DNA of 64,000 nt from Archangium violaceum Cb vi76. Lineage in GTDB: Bacteria > Myxococcota > Myxococcia > Myxococcales > Myxococcaceae. Under the pieces are notes generated by a model. It saw nothing but the letters and a program-made list of their open reading frames with translations. It was not told the DNA's origin and searched no databases. How positions within the stretch are numbered: position 1 is the first letter of the stretch; every line of letters begins with the position of its first letter. Where the stretch lies: positions 1 through 64,000 of the forward strand of contig NZ_JPMI01000201.1 in the NCBI RefSeq assembly GCF_000733295.1, written 5' to 3'. Shown piece after piece: positions 15,682-25,051 of this stretch. The translations under genes were made by a program, and so were the position numbers.

Positions 15682-16914
15682 CTAGAAGATCTCCTCGAGC
15701 CACTCGCGCATGCGGCCCTTGACCTTCTTGTAGACGTTCTCCTCGCGGATCCGGAACATCCGCCGGTCCAGGTGCTTCGCCCCGTACACCACCAGGCCCA
15801 CGCCCGTCGCGTACATCGGGCTCTTCACCACGTCCACCAGCCCGCCAATCCCGCGCGGCATGCCCCGGCGCACCGGCAGGCCAATCACTTCCTCGGCCAG
15901 CTCCGGCATCCCCGCCAGCAGCGTCGAGCCACCCGTGATCACCACTCCCGAGGCCAGCAGGTCCTCGTAGCCGCACTTCTGGATCTCCCGGTGCACCAGC
16001 TGGAAGATCTCCTCCACCCGCGGCTCCAAAATCTCACACAGAATCTGCCGCCCCAGCACCCGCGGCTGCCGCCCACCCACGCTCGGCACCTCGATGGTCT
16101 CGTCCTTGTTCACCATCGACGCCAGCGCGCATCCGAACTTCTGCTTGATGCGCTCGGCCTCGTGCGCCGGGGTGCGCAGGCCAATCGCGATGTCGCTCGT
16201 CAGGTTGTTGCCGCCCAGGGCAATCACCGCCGTGTGCACGATCGACCCGCCCGAGAAGATCGCGATGTCCGTCGTGCCTCCGCCGATGTCGACGAGGCAC
16301 ACGCCCAGCTCCTTCTCGTCCTCGCCCAGCACCGCCTCGGCCGACGCCAGCGGCTGCAGCACGATGTCCGCCACGTTCAGGCCCGTGCGGTTGGCGCACT
16401 TCACGATGTTCTGCGCGCTCGACACCGCCCCCGTGACGATGTGCACCTTCGCCTCCAGGCGCACCCCCGCCATGCCCAGCGGCTCCTTGATGCCGCCCTG
16501 GTCGTCGATGATGAACTCCTGCGGCAGGACGTGGATGACCTCCCGATCCAGGGGAATGGCCACCGCCTTCGCCGCGTCGATGACGCGCGCGATGTCCGGC
16601 TCGCGGACCTCCTTGTCCTTCACCGCGACAATCCCCTGCGAGTTGAAGCCCTTGATGTGGCCACCGGCGATGCCGGTGTACACGTGGGAGATCTCCGCGC
16701 CGGCCATCAGCTCGGCCTCCTCCACCGCGCGGCGGATCGAGGACACGGTCGCCTCGATGTTGACCACCACGCCCTTGCGGAGACCCTTCGACGGGTGCGT
16801 CCCGATGCCGATGATGTCGATCCCGCTGTCGGTCAGCTCCCCGACGATGGCGCAGATCTTCGTCGTGCCGATGTCGAGGCCGACGATGATCTCCCCGGAC
16901 TTCTGCTTCGCCAT
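15682..16914 (-). CDS. ftsA: cell division protein FtsA
   Basis: Actin-fold ATPase that tethers FtsZ filaments to the inner membrane and recruits the later divisome proteins. The 410-aa protein shows the phosphate-1 motif VGLDIGTTKICAIVGE near the N-terminus, the SHS2/1C region in the first third, the phosphate-2 motif LVDIGGGTTDIAIFSGG, and the adenosine-site motif GVVITGGSTLLAGM. The C-terminal amphipathic helix (YKKVKGRMREWLEEIF) is the membrane-targeting sequence. The ATG at 16914 is the natural start; the open frame continues upstream without coding character. It follows ftsQ after 44 bases and ends the cluster at a strong terminator, with no ftsZ behind it. Confidence 0.96.
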   Translation of the reverse strand: MAKQKSGEIIVGLDIGTTKICAIVGELTDSGIDIIGIGTHPSKGLRKGVVVNIEATVSSIRRAVEEAELMAGAEISHVYTGIAGGHIKGFNSQGIVAVKDKEVREPDIARVIDAAKAVAIPLDREVIHVLPQEFIIDDQGGIKEPLGMAGVRLEAKVHIVTGAVSSAQNIVKCANRTGLNVADIVLQPLASAEAVLGEDEKELGVCLVDIGGGTTDIAIFSGGSIVHTAVIALGGNNLTSDIAIGLRTPAHEAERIKQKFGCALASMVNKDETIEVPSVGGRQPRVLGRQILCEILEPRVEEIFQLVHREIQKCGYEDLLASGVVITGGSTLLAGMPELAEEVIGLPVRRGMPRGIGGLVDVVKSPMYATGVGLVVYGAKHLDRRMFRIREENVYKKVKGRMREWLEEIF

Positions 16915-16958
16915 GACAACCCTCCCAGGCCCCCCACTCTCGTGAAAGGGGCGCGTTC

Positions 16959-17810
16959 CTACTGCGAGGCCCCGCTCCTCTCGGACGCGGGGCTCGAAAG
17001 CTTCACCGCCACCCAGCCGGGCCGAGCCCGGTTCTCCAGGTGGATGACCTCCGCGGACAGCCCGCGGGCACGCAGCTCCTCGCGCACGCGCGAGAGCCTC
17101 TGAAGTTTGGCGTCCGTGTCCCCCTCCCCCAACCGCGCCTCCGTCCCGTCCGCCAGCACCAGCACCAGCCCCTCCGCCGTCACCCGCACCTCGCTCAACC
17201 GCTGGCGCTTGCCGGGCTCGGTGGCCGCGTAGGCCCGCGCCACCTCCAGCGCCTGGTGGAAGCGCTCGCGCGTCTTCGCCTCGTCGGCCAGGTAGCCCTC
17301 CCGGTCCATCCCCGTAATCAACGGCAGGTCCAGCTTGTCCCCGGGCTGCAGCCGCTTGAAGGGCTCGCCGTCCTCGGCCACCAGGTACAGGTCCCCCAGC
17401 GTCGCCAGCGCCGCCGGCACGTGCTCGGACACCTCCACGGACACGCTCGAGGGGAAGTGGCGCCGCACCTCCACCGTCCTCACCCAGGGGTGGGTGGCCA
17501 TGGCGCGCTCCAGCGTCTCCACGTCCAGCGCCCACAGGTTCTGCCCCACCGTCAGCCCGGACAGCTTGAGCAGCTCGCCCGGCGCGGCCCGCTCCAGCCC
17601 GCTGAAGGTGGTCTCCTTCAACAGGAAGGTGGGCGAGCTGAGCGCCCAGCGGCGCAGCTCGATTCCGCCCCACACCCAGGCGCATGTCAGACCGGTCAGT
17701 AGAATCGCCTTGAGCACGCCAGGACCGTGCGAGCGCACGGCTCCCGTCACCGCCGCCTTCGTCTGGGCGGCGTCCTGGCGGCGACGATTCTTGGATTTAC
17801 CGAAAGCCAT
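16959..17810 (-). CDS. ftsQ: cell division protein FtsQ
   Basis: Bitopic divisome scaffold that links early and late division proteins in the periplasm. The 283-aa protein has a basic cytoplasmic tail (KSKNRRRQD), one membrane segment (residues about 33-50), a POTRA domain (residues about 60-130, including FSGLERAAPGELLKLSGL and HPWVRTVEVRRHFP), and the FtsQ beta domain to the end. The position between ddl and ftsA is the usual one. It begins 130 bases after the ddl stop, the largest internal gap in this stretch, so a local promoter is possible although none is evident. Confidence 0.93.
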   Translation of the reverse strand: MAFGKSKNRRRQDAAQTKAAVTGAVRSHGPGVLKAILLTGLTCAWVWGGIELRRWALSSPTFLLKETTFSGLERAAPGELLKLSGLTVGQNLWALDVETLERAMATHPWVRTVEVRRHFPSSVSVEVSEHVPAALATLGDLYLVAEDGEPFKRLQPGDKLDLPLITGMDREGYLADEAKTRERFHQALEVARAYAATEPGKRQRLSEVRVTAEGLVLVLADGTEARLGEGDTDAKLQRLSRVREELRARGLSAEVIHLENRARPGWVAVKLSSPASERSGASQ

Positions 17811-17940
17811 GGTGTGCGTCGGCGCATGCTGCGCCGGGTTGGATCTCCACGCCAGTTTTTCGCTACAGCCACGTCGCTGTAGCGCCCAGGTCCCCTGAAG
17901 GGGCCCCGCACGTCCACTTCACTCTGGGGAGGGGGGCCTC

Positions 17941-18885
17941 TCAGGCCTTGAGAGTGGCGCCTTGCAGGAGGCGCTCGCACAGGCCCGGGAAGTCGATGCC
18001 CCGGCCCGCGGCGATCTTCGGCAGCAGGCTGGACTCGGTCATTCCGGGCAGCGTGTTGATCTCCAACAGGAAGACTTCACCGGACGGCGTCAGGATGACG
18101 TCCGAGCGGGAGCCTCCACTGCACTCGAGTGCGCGATGGGCGGCAAGGCAGACCTGGTTCACGCGCTCATACTGATCCGGCGGGAGGGGGGCGGGGAAGA
18201 GGTACTGTGTGGTTCCGCCGGACTGGTACTTGGCCTGGTAGTCGTAGAACTCCCGGGCGGCCACCACCTCGATGACGCCGAGGGCCTCGTTGTCCAGGAC
18301 GCCGCCCTGCACCTCGCGGCCCTTGATGTACTGCTCCACGAGGATGGAGCCGGCGAGCCTGGACGCGGCCTCGACGGCGGCGAGGTACTCGTCACGGGTC
18401 TTGCAGATGGCGACGCCCACGCTGCTGCCCTCGCGGGAGGGCTTGACGACGACGGGGAGGCCGAAGGGGAGCGAGTCCACGGCGGCCCGGGCCTCGTCGC
18501 CCGAGCGGAAGGCACGGTAGGGAGGGGTGGGGATGCCGTGGGCGATGAAGACCTGCTTGGCGAAGACCTTGTCCATGCCCAGGGACGAGGCCATGACGCC
18601 GCTGCCCGTATAGGGGATGAACATGCACTCCAACAGACCCTGGACACAGCCGTCCTCGCCGTAGCGGCCATGGAGGGCGATGAAGGCGACCTCCACCTTC
18701 TCGGCGGCGAGGCGCGCGGGCAGGTCCTTGCCCACGTCGATCTCCACCACGTCGTAGCCCAGGCCACGCAGGGCCTTGGACACGGCGGCACCGGTGCGCA
18801 GGGACACCTCGCGCTCGGAGGAGAGGCCCCCGAACAGCACACCCACCCGCTTCCGCTTCAGCTCGTCCTTGGAGAAGCCGCTCAT
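17941..18885 (-). CDS. ddl: D-alanine--D-alanine ligase
   Basis: ATP-grasp enzyme that joins two D-alanines for the peptidoglycan stem peptide. The 314-aa protein shows the N-terminal VGVLFGGLSSEREVSLRTG, the serine loop KPSREGSSVGV, and the C-terminal metal and substrate segment FLLEINTLPGMTESSLLPK. The ATG at 18885 overlaps the murB stop by 4 bases (ATGA), which fixes the start. It is cytoplasmic and translationally coupled to murB. Confidence 0.96.
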   Translation of the reverse strand: MSGFSKDELKRKRVGVLFGGLSSEREVSLRTGAAVSKALRGLGYDVVEIDVGKDLPARLAAEKVEVAFIALHGRYGEDGCVQGLLECMFIPYTGSGVMASSLGMDKVFAKQVFIAHGIPTPPYRAFRSGDEARAAVDSLPFGLPVVVKPSREGSSVGVAICKTRDEYLAAVEAASRLAGSILVEQYIKGREVQGGVLDNEALGVIEVVAAREFYDYQAKYQSGGTTQYLFPAPLPPDQYERVNQVCLAAHRALECSGGSRSDVILTPSGEVFLLEINTLPGMTESSLLPKIAAGRGIDFPGLCERLLQGATLKA

Positions 18886-19817
18886 GGCTGGAAGACCCCT
18901 ACACGCTTGACTTCGGGTTGGAGCTCGACACCCCGCTCCTCGCGCACGCGAGTCCGCATCAGGGTGAGGAGCGAGAGCACGTCGTGGGCGGTGGCCCCGC
19001 CCAGGTTGACGATCCAATTGGCGTGCAGGGTGGACACCTGCGCGCGGCCGATGATGTGGCCCTTGAGTCCCACGGACTCGATGAGGCGCCCGGCGAAGTC
19101 GCCCGGCGGATTGGCGAAGACGCTGCCGAAGTTGGGCTGGCTCAGCGGCTGGCTCCGCTTGCGGTAGCCGAGGTCCTCGTCCATGGCCTTCTTGGAGGCC
19201 TCGAGGTCCCCTTTGGGCAGCAAGAAGCGGATGCGCGTCACCACGCCGCCCCGGGGCAGCTCCGTGTGGCGGTAACCGTGCGGAATCCGGGACTTGGGAA
19301 TCCACCCCACCCCGTCCGCGGTGGCGACCTCCACCGCCTCCACCACGCGGTAGCACTCGCCATTCTTGGTGCCCGCGTTCATGGTGACGGCGCCGCCCAG
19401 GGTGCCGGGAATGCCCGCGAGGAACTCCGCGCCCACCAGACCGTTGGCCCTCATCTGGTTGCAGAGCCGAACGATGGCCGCGCCCGCGCCGAGGGTGAGC
19501 CTCCCCTCCTCCGCGCCCACCTCGGCCAGCTCGGGGAACAGGTCGCTCGGGAGCTTCACGGTGACGCCGGGGATGCCCCCATCTCCCACGAGGGTGTTGG
19601 CGCCTCCGCCGAGCACGGTGAGGGGCACGCCCTCCTCTCGCAGGAAGCGCAGCAGGGCCACCAGGGCGTCCGGGGAGCGCGGGCGGACGAGCGCCTCGGC
19701 CGGGCCACCCACGCGCACACTCGTGAGGGGCGCGAGCGGCGCACCCGCCGTCACGTCAACACCGGACAGGCGCCCCAGCCGCTCGGGCAGGGACGATGAG
19801 GAGAAACCCGCCGTCAT
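18882..19817 (-). CDS. murB: UDP-N-acetylenolpyruvoylglucosamine reductase MurB
   Basis: FAD-dependent reductase that makes UDP-N-acetylmuramic acid. The 311-aa protein has the FAD-binding segment LTVLGGGANTLVGDGG, the GIPGTLGGAVTMNAG motif, and the catalytic Ser region PNFGSVFANPPGDFAGRLIE. The stop of murC lies 3 bases before its ATG, and its own stop overlaps ddl. Confidence 0.95.
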   Translation of the reverse strand: MTAGFSSSSLPERLGRLSGVDVTAGAPLAPLTSVRVGGPAEALVRPRSPDALVALLRFLREEGVPLTVLGGGANTLVGDGGIPGVTVKLPSDLFPELAEVGAEEGRLTLGAGAAIVRLCNQMRANGLVGAEFLAGIPGTLGGAVTMNAGTKNGECYRVVEAVEVATADGVGWIPKSRIPHGYRHTELPRGGVVTRIRFLLPKGDLEASKKAMDEDLGYRKRSQPLSQPNFGSVFANPPGDFAGRLIESVGLKGHIIGRAQVSTLHANWIVNLGGATAHDVLSLLTLMRTRVREERGVELQPEVKRVGVFQP

Positions 19818-19820
19818 GCC

Positions 19821-21251
19821 CTAGTCGCCCTTCGCCGTGCCGTGTTGCTTGAGGAGCTCCACGAGCTCGGGGCCCACCTGGGTAATGTCGCCGGCGCCCA
19901 GGGTGAGGACGATGTCGCCCTCGCGCAGCCGGGGCAGCAGCGCCTTGGCCAGCTCGGTGCGCTTCTCCACGAAGGTGACGTCGCGGTGGCCGTGGGCGCG
20001 GACGGCCTCGGCCAGGACGTCGCCGGTGGCGCCGGGGATGCGCTCCTCGCCCGCGGCGTAGACACTGGTGACGAAGACGACGTCCGCGTCGTTGAAGGAG
20101 GTGGCGAACTCGTTCAGCAGATCATGCGTGCGCGTGTAGCGGTGGGGCTGGAAGGCCACGACGGTGCGCCGGCCGAAGGCGCGCCGGGCACCCGCGAGCG
20201 TGGCCTGCACCTCGGTGGGGTGGTGCCCGTAGTCGTCCACCACGGTGACGCCGGCCGCCTCGCCGCGCACGGTGAAGCGCCGCTGCACGCCGCCGAACTC
20301 GGACAGGGCGCTGCGCACCACGTCCAGGGGGATGTCCATCTCCTCGGCCACGGCGATGACGGCCAGGGCGTTGAGGGCGTTGTGCGCGCCCACCATGCGG
20401 ACGCGGAACTCACCGAGCGGCTCGTCGCGCCGGAAGGCCTCGAAACGGGTGGTGAAGCCCTCCAGCCGGATGCCCTCCAGCCGGTAGTCCGCCATGTGCG
20501 AGCTGCCGTAGGTGACGAAGCGCTTCTCCAGGCGCGGCAGCAGCGACTGGACGTTGGGGTTGTCCAGGCACAGGACGTTGAGGCCGTAGAAGGGCACGCG
20601 GTTGCAGAAGGCCGTGAAGGCGTCCTTCAGATTGTCCAGCGTGCCGTAGTGGTCCATGTGCTCCGGGTCGATGTTGGTGACCACGGTGATGGACGGGTGC
20701 AGGTGCAGGAAGCTGCCGTCGCTCTCGTCGGCCTCCACCACCATCAGCTCGCTCTTGCCCAGCTTGGCGTTGGAGTCGAGCACGTTCACCTTGCCGCCCA
20801 CCACGGCCGTGGGATCCAGACCCGCGGCGGACATGACGGTGGCGACCATGGAGGTGGTTGTCGTTTTGCCGTGGCTGCCGGCGACGGCGACGGCGTATTT
20901 GAGCCGCATCAGCTCGGCGAGCATCTCCGCGCGGGGGATGACGGGAATCTTCCGCTGGCGCGCGGTGACGACCTCGGGGTTGTCCTTGCGCACCGCCGAG
21001 GAGATGACGACGACGTCCGCGTGGACGAGGTTGTCCGCGCGGTGGCCCTCGAAGATGGTGGCGCCCATGCCCTGCAGGCGGCGGGTGATGTCGCTGGCCT
21101 TGAGGTCCGAGCCGGACACCTTGTAGCCCTGGTTGAGCAGCACCTCGGCGATGCCGCTCATGCCGATGCCGCCGATGCCCACGAAGTGCACATGCGCGGC
21201 GTGGCGCGTCTTGAAGAGGCTCGCGGGCCTGGCGGGGCGGTTGTTCGTCAC
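19821..21251 (-). CDS. murC: UDP-N-acetylmuramate--L-alanine ligase MurC
   Basis: Adds L-alanine, the first residue of the wall peptide, to UDP-MurNAc. The 476-aa protein has the N-terminal Rossmann motif [18 protein letters not shown], the Mur ligase ATP motif [15 protein letters not shown], the central segment [11 protein letters not shown], and the C-terminal domain with [10 protein letters not shown] and [12 protein letters not shown]. All the usual Mur ligase features are in place. It starts 13 bases after murG ends. Confidence 0.97.
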   Translation of the reverse strand: MTNNRPARPASLFKTRHAAHVHFVGIGGIGMSGIAEVLLNQGYKVSGSDLKASDITRRLQGMGATIFEGHRADNLVHADVVVISSAVRKDNPEVVTARQRKIPVIPRAEMLAELMRLKYAVAVAGSHGKTTTTSMVATVMSAAGLDPTAVVGGKVNVLDSNAKLGKSELMVVEADESDGSFLHLHPSITVVTNIDPEHMDHYGTLDNLKDAFTAFCNRVPFYGLNVLCLDNPNVQSLLPRLEKRFVTYGSSHMADYRLEGIRLEGFTTRFEAFRRDEPLGEFRVRMVGAHNALNALAVIAVAEEMDIPLDVVRSALSEFGGVQRRFTVRGEAAGVTVVDDYGHHPTEVQATLAGARRAFGRRTVVAFQPHRYTRTHDLLNEFATSFNDADVVFVTSVYAAGEERIPGATGDVLAEAVRAHGHRDVTFVEKRTELAKALLPRLREGDIVLTLGAGDITQVGPELVELLKQHGTAKGD

Positions 21252-21264
21252 GGGTGTCGTCTCC

Positions 21265-22482
21265 TCAGACCTGCTTCTCGTTGCCGCCAGCCTGCGTCTC
21301 GCCGCCGCCGGGCGGCTTCTCGCCGCCGTTGGACTTCTTGGGCTTCTTGGGGTTGGGGTCCTCGCCGCGGGCCTCGGCCCGGCCGGAGGGCCCGTACGTC
21401 TTCACCATCAGGTCCACGAGCACGTCCGCCAGCTCCTTGGCGGCCTCGGGGCGCCCCAGCAGGCCGGCCTTCTTCTCCATCTGGCGGCGCTTCTCCGGGT
21501 CGTCCTTGAGGCGGCGGATCTCCGCGGCCAGCTGCTGCCCCGTCAGCTCCGACTCGCGGAACATGAGGGCCGCGCCCGCCTTCACCAGCGCCTGGGCATT
21601 CACCTCCTGGTGGTTGTCCGTGGCGAAGGGGAACGGGATGAGGATGCTGGCCTTCTTGGCCACCGTCAGCTCCGACAGCGTGGTGGCACCCGCCCGGCAG
21701 ACGACGAGCTCCGCCTTGGCGTAGGCGCTGGACATGTCCTCGATGTACTCCACCACCTGGGCCTGGGCCTCGAAGCCCTTGTCCGCGTAGCCCTTGCGCA
21801 CCGTCTCCAGGTCGTTCTTGCCCGTCTGGTGGACGATGTGGAGCTGCTCCTTGATGTCCTGGAGGTGGTCCAGCGCGTCGATCATCCGCTGGTTGATGCC
21901 ACGGGCCCCGAGGCTGCCGCCGAAGACGAGCAGGGAGAACTTCTCGTGCGCCACGCGCGAGCGCAGGAAGTTCTCCATCAGCTTGCGGCGGATGGGGTTG
22001 CCCACGAGCTGCACCTTGCGCGAGGGGAAGAAGTGGGCGGCGTCCTCGAAGGCGGTGAAGACGACACGGACGAACTTGCCGAGCACCTTGTTGGTGAGCC
22101 CCGGCAGCGCGTTCTGCTCCTGCACGGCGGTGGGGATGCCCATCAGCGCAGCGGCGAGCACCACCGGGCCGCTGGCGTAGCCGCCCACGCCCACCACCAC
22201 GTCCGGCTTCTGGCGCTGGAGGATGCGGATGGACTCGATGAAGGACATGGGCAGCGCGAGCAGGCCCTTGATGAGGCCCAGCAGGCCCTTGCCCTTGAGG
22301 CCCTGCGCCCGGATGGTCTCCAGCGGGTAGCCCTCGCGGGGAACCACGCGGGCCTCGAGGCCGCGCTCGGTGCCCACGAACACCACCTGGTTGGCGTGGT
22401 GGCGCGTCACCACCTCTTCGGCCAGGGCGATGCCCGGGTAGAGATGACCGCCCGTACCGCCTCCCGCGATGAGCACCTTCAC
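21265..22482 (-). CDS. murG: UDP-GlcNAc:lipid I N-acetylglucosaminyltransferase MurG
   Basis: Converts lipid I to lipid II on the inner face of the membrane (GT-B fold, family 28). The 405-aa protein begins [20 protein letters not shown], the glycine-rich loop of MurG, and has the second-domain motifs [15 protein letters not shown] and [13 protein letters not shown]. It is longer than usual because of a Pro/Lys/Gly-rich C-terminal tail of about 35 residues ([19 protein letters not shown]), which is probably disordered. Its start overlaps the ftsW stop by 4 bases. Confidence 0.96.
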   Translation of the reverse strand: MKVLIAGGGTGGHLYPGIALAEEVVTRHHANQVVFVGTERGLEARVVPREGYPLETIRAQGLKGKGLLGLIKGLLALPMSFIESIRILQRQKPDVVVGVGGYASGPVVLAAALMGIPTAVQEQNALPGLTNKVLGKFVRVVFTAFEDAAHFFPSRKVQLVGNPIRRKLMENFLRSRVAHEKFSLLVFGGSLGARGINQRMIDALDHLQDIKEQLHIVHQTGKNDLETVRKGYADKGFEAQAQVVEYIEDMSSAYAKAELVVCRAGATTLSELTVAKKASILIPFPFATDNHQEVNAQALVKAGAALMFRESELTGQQLAAEIRRLKDDPEKRRQMEKKAGLLGRPEAAKELADVLVDLMVKTYGPSGRAEARGEDPNPKKPKKSNGGEKPPGGGETQAGGNEKQV

Positions 22483-23648
22483 GCCGCCACCTCCCTCATG
22501 TCACCGCCGGAGCGCAGGGTCCGGTTGCCAGCACCCTCGGCGCTGGCACTGAGCGAGAGCAATACACCGGCCGCCCCCATGAGCACCACCAGGGAGGTAC
22601 CTCCGTAGGACACGAACGGAAGCGTCAGTCCTTTAGTGGGCAACAACCCCATGGCCACGCACATATTGACCGTGGCCTGGAAAGCGATGATGGAGGTGAG
22701 GCCCAGGCCCAGGTACGTGCCGAACGCCTCCGGGGCCGCGAGGCTCGCGCGGATGCCGCGCCAGATGACGATGCCGTAGAGCGACACCAGCAGCACCACC
22801 CCCACCAACCCCAGCTCCTCGCCGATGATGGCGAAGATGAAGTCCGTATGGGCCTCGGGGAGGAAGAAGAGCTTCTGCCGGCCGTCGCCCAGTCCCAGGC
22901 CGGTGAGGCCACCCGAGCCGATGGACATGAGGGACTCGGCCACCTGGTAGCCGATGTCGTGGCGGTGGGCCCACGGGTCCAGGAAGGCCAGCACGCGCTT
23001 CATGCGGTAGGGGCTGCTGGCGATGGCCGCGTACGCCAGGGGCAGCGCCAGCAGCACCGAGCCCACCAGGTAGCTCAACTTCGTGCCCGCGGCGAACAGC
23101 AGCGCGAAGAGCAGGAACACCAACAGCACCGAGCTGCCGAAGTCCGGCTGCAACATACAAAGGCCCACCAGCAGGCCGCACAACATCAGGTGCGGGAGGA
23201 AGCCCACGGAGAAGCTGGCCACCTTCTCGCGCTTCTTGGCCAGCGAGTACGAGAGGTAGACGACCCAGGCCACCTTGGCCACCTCGGCCGGCTGCAGGCC
23301 GAAACCCGGGAAGCGGATCCACCGCCGCGCGCCGCCCGCCGTGGTGCCAATGCCCGGGATGAGCACCAGCACCAGCAGCACCAGCGTCACCAGCAGCAGC
23401 GGGTACGCGAGCCGCGCCAGCCGGCGCCAGCCCACCTTCATGCCCACCGCCATCGCCACCACACCCATGCCGGCCGCCACGAGCTGCCGGTTGAGGAAGT
23501 AGAGGCTGTCACCCAGCTTGTCCTGGGCCATGACGGCGCTCGCCGAGTACACCATCACCAGGCCGAGCGACACGAGCGACAGGACGGCGCACAGGAGCAG
23601 CGGATCGAACCGCACCGGGGCGGAGGACGGAGCGGCAATGGCCTTCAT
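22479..23648 (-). CDS. ftsW: lipid II polymerase FtsW (SEDS family)
   Basis: Septal peptidoglycan glycosyltransferase working with FtsI. The 389-aa protein is polytopic (about ten membrane segments) and carries SEDS signatures such as RFPGFGLQPAEVAKVAWV, GLGLGDGRQKLFFLPEAHTD, FIFAIIGEELGLVG and LPFVSYGGTSLV. It begins 4 bases after the murD stop and overlaps murG. Confidence 0.96.
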   Translation of the reverse strand: MKAIAAPSSAPVRFDPLLLCAVLSLVSLGLVMVYSASAVMAQDKLGDSLYFLNRQLVAAGMGVVAMAVGMKVGWRRLARLAYPLLLVTLVLLVLVLIPGIGTTAGGARRWIRFPGFGLQPAEVAKVAWVVYLSYSLAKKREKVASFSVGFLPHLMLCGLLVGLCMLQPDFGSSVLLVFLLFALLFAAGTKLSYLVGSVLLALPLAYAAIASSPYRMKRVLAFLDPWAHRHDIGYQVAESLMSIGSGGLTGLGLGDGRQKLFFLPEAHTDFIFAIIGEELGLVGVVLLVSLYGIVIWRGIRASLAAPEAFGTYLGLGLTSIIAFQATVNMCVAMGLLPTKGLTLPFVSYGGTSLVVLMGAAGVLLSLSASAEGAGNRTLRSGGDMREVAA

Positions 23649-23652
23649 GGGC

Positions 23653-25029
23653 TCAGAGCTCCCTCACGAGGCGTTTGAACGTGTCGCCCCGGTGCTCGAA
23701 GTTCTGGAATTGATCGTAGGAGGCGCATGCGGGCGACAAAAGTACAGTGTCGCCGGATCCTGCCAGGGCCCTGGCCCGCCGTACAGCTTCCGCGAGCGTC
23801 TCGCAGGCGTAGACGGGACAGCTGCCCTCGTACGCCTGGGCGATCGTCCCGGCGTCCTGGCCGATGGTGAGCACGCCCTTCACCTTGCCGCGGCCCTCGT
23901 CGACCATGGGCTGGTAGGGAGCGCCCTTGCCCTTGCCGCCGGCGATGAGGAGCACGTCCTTCTGGAAGGCGCGCAGGGCCACCAGCACCGAGTCCACGTT
24001 GGTGGCCTTGGAGTCGTTCACCCACTCCACGCCCTCCAGCACGCGCACGCTCTCCAGCCGGTGGGGCAGACCCGGGTAGCTGTCCAGTCCGGCCTGCACC
24101 GCCTCGTGCGCCACGCCGGCCAGCCGCGCCAGCAGCGCCGCCGCCATGGCGTTCTGCGCGTTGTGGGCCCCGCGCAGCGCGCGGTTGGTGAGGGTGAAGG
24201 ACTCGCCCGTCTCCCCCGCCCCCTCGAAACGGAAGCCACCGGGCCGAGCCACCGCCATGCCCGCGAGCTTCGGCGCCGCGGCCACCGGACGCCCGGTGAG
24301 GCTGAAGCCGTAGACGGGCACCTTCGCGGCCTCGGCCAGCCGCAGCACGTGCGCGTCGTCCGCGTTCACCACGACGAAGTCACCCTCCGCCTGGTTGCGG
24401 AAGATGCGGGCCTTGGCCTCGCCGTAGGCCTCGTGGCTCGCGTACCGGTCGATGTGGTCCGGCGTGAGGTTGAGGAGGGTGGAGCCCTTGGGCCGCAGGG
24501 TGTCGATGCCCTCGAGCTGGAAGCTGGAGAGCTCCACCACCAGCGCGTCCCAGTCATTGGGGGACAGGGCCGCCTCTGCCAGCGGGCGCCCGAGGTTGCC
24601 GCCCACGAAGGTGCGCCGGCCACCGCGCGAGAAGAGCTCCCCGGTGAGCGCCGTGGTGGTGCTCTTCCCGTTGGTGCCGGTGATGCCGATGAACGGCAGG
24701 TGCGAAAGGTAGCGCCCGGCCAGTTCCACCTCGCCCCAGACGGGCACGCCCGCGGCGCGCGCCTTCTGGATGTCCGGCAGCGCCAGCGGCACGCCCGGGC
24801 TCACCACCACGAGTTGCTGCGACTCCAGCAGCCCCGGCGGCGTGGGGCCGGTGACGAGCGTCACGCCCCGCGCCTTCAGCTCGCGCGCCGTGTCGCCCAG
24901 GGCGTCCTCGGTGCGAGCGTCCAGCGCCGTCACCCGCGCGCCCTTCGCCAGCAGGAGGCGGATGGCCGCCAACCCGCTCTTGGCGAGCCCATACACCACT
25001 GCCTTCCGGTCCTTCAGGTCGGGCGTCAT
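23653..25029 (-). CDS. murD: UDP-N-acetylmuramoylalanine--D-glutamate ligase MurD
   Basis: Adds D-glutamate to UDP-MurNAc-L-Ala. The 458-aa protein shows the N-terminal Rossmann segment AVVYGLAKSGLAAIRLLLA, the ATP motif GITGTNGKSTTTALTGELF, the central NLTPDHIDRYASHEAY, and the C-terminal VEWVNDSKATNVDSV and SPACASYDQFQNFEHRG. The ATG at 25029 is preferred; the 20 residues upstream in frame match nothing in the family. It lies 22 bases after mraY. Confidence 0.96.
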   Translation of the reverse strand: MTPDLKDRKAVVYGLAKSGLAAIRLLLAKGARVTALDARTEDALGDTARELKARGVTLVTGPTPPGLLESQQLVVVSPGVPLALPDIQKARAAGVPVWGEVELAGRYLSHLPFIGITGTNGKSTTTALTGELFSRGGRRTFVGGNLGRPLAEAALSPNDWDALVVELSSFQLEGIDTLRPKGSTLLNLTPDHIDRYASHEAYGEAKARIFRNQAEGDFVVVNADDAHVLRLAEAAKVPVYGFSLTGRPVAAAPKLAGMAVARPGGFRFEGAGETGESFTLTNRALRGAHNAQNAMAAALLARLAGVAHEAVQAGLDSYPGLPHRLESVRVLEGVEWVNDSKATNVDSVLVALRAFQKDVLLIAGGKGKGAPYQPMVDEGRGKVKGVLTIGQDAGTIAQAYEGSCPVYACETLAEAVRRARALAGSGDTVLLSPACASYDQFQNFEHRGDTFKRLVREL

Positions 25030-25051
25030 GCGCGCCACCCCTCCACACTGC

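Noticed and set aside
15239-15976. Upstream extension of the operon B lipoprotein frame by 245 codons
   Set aside because: It would run through the ftsA terminator and into the 3' end of ftsA, has non-coding composition, and would bury the signal peptide.
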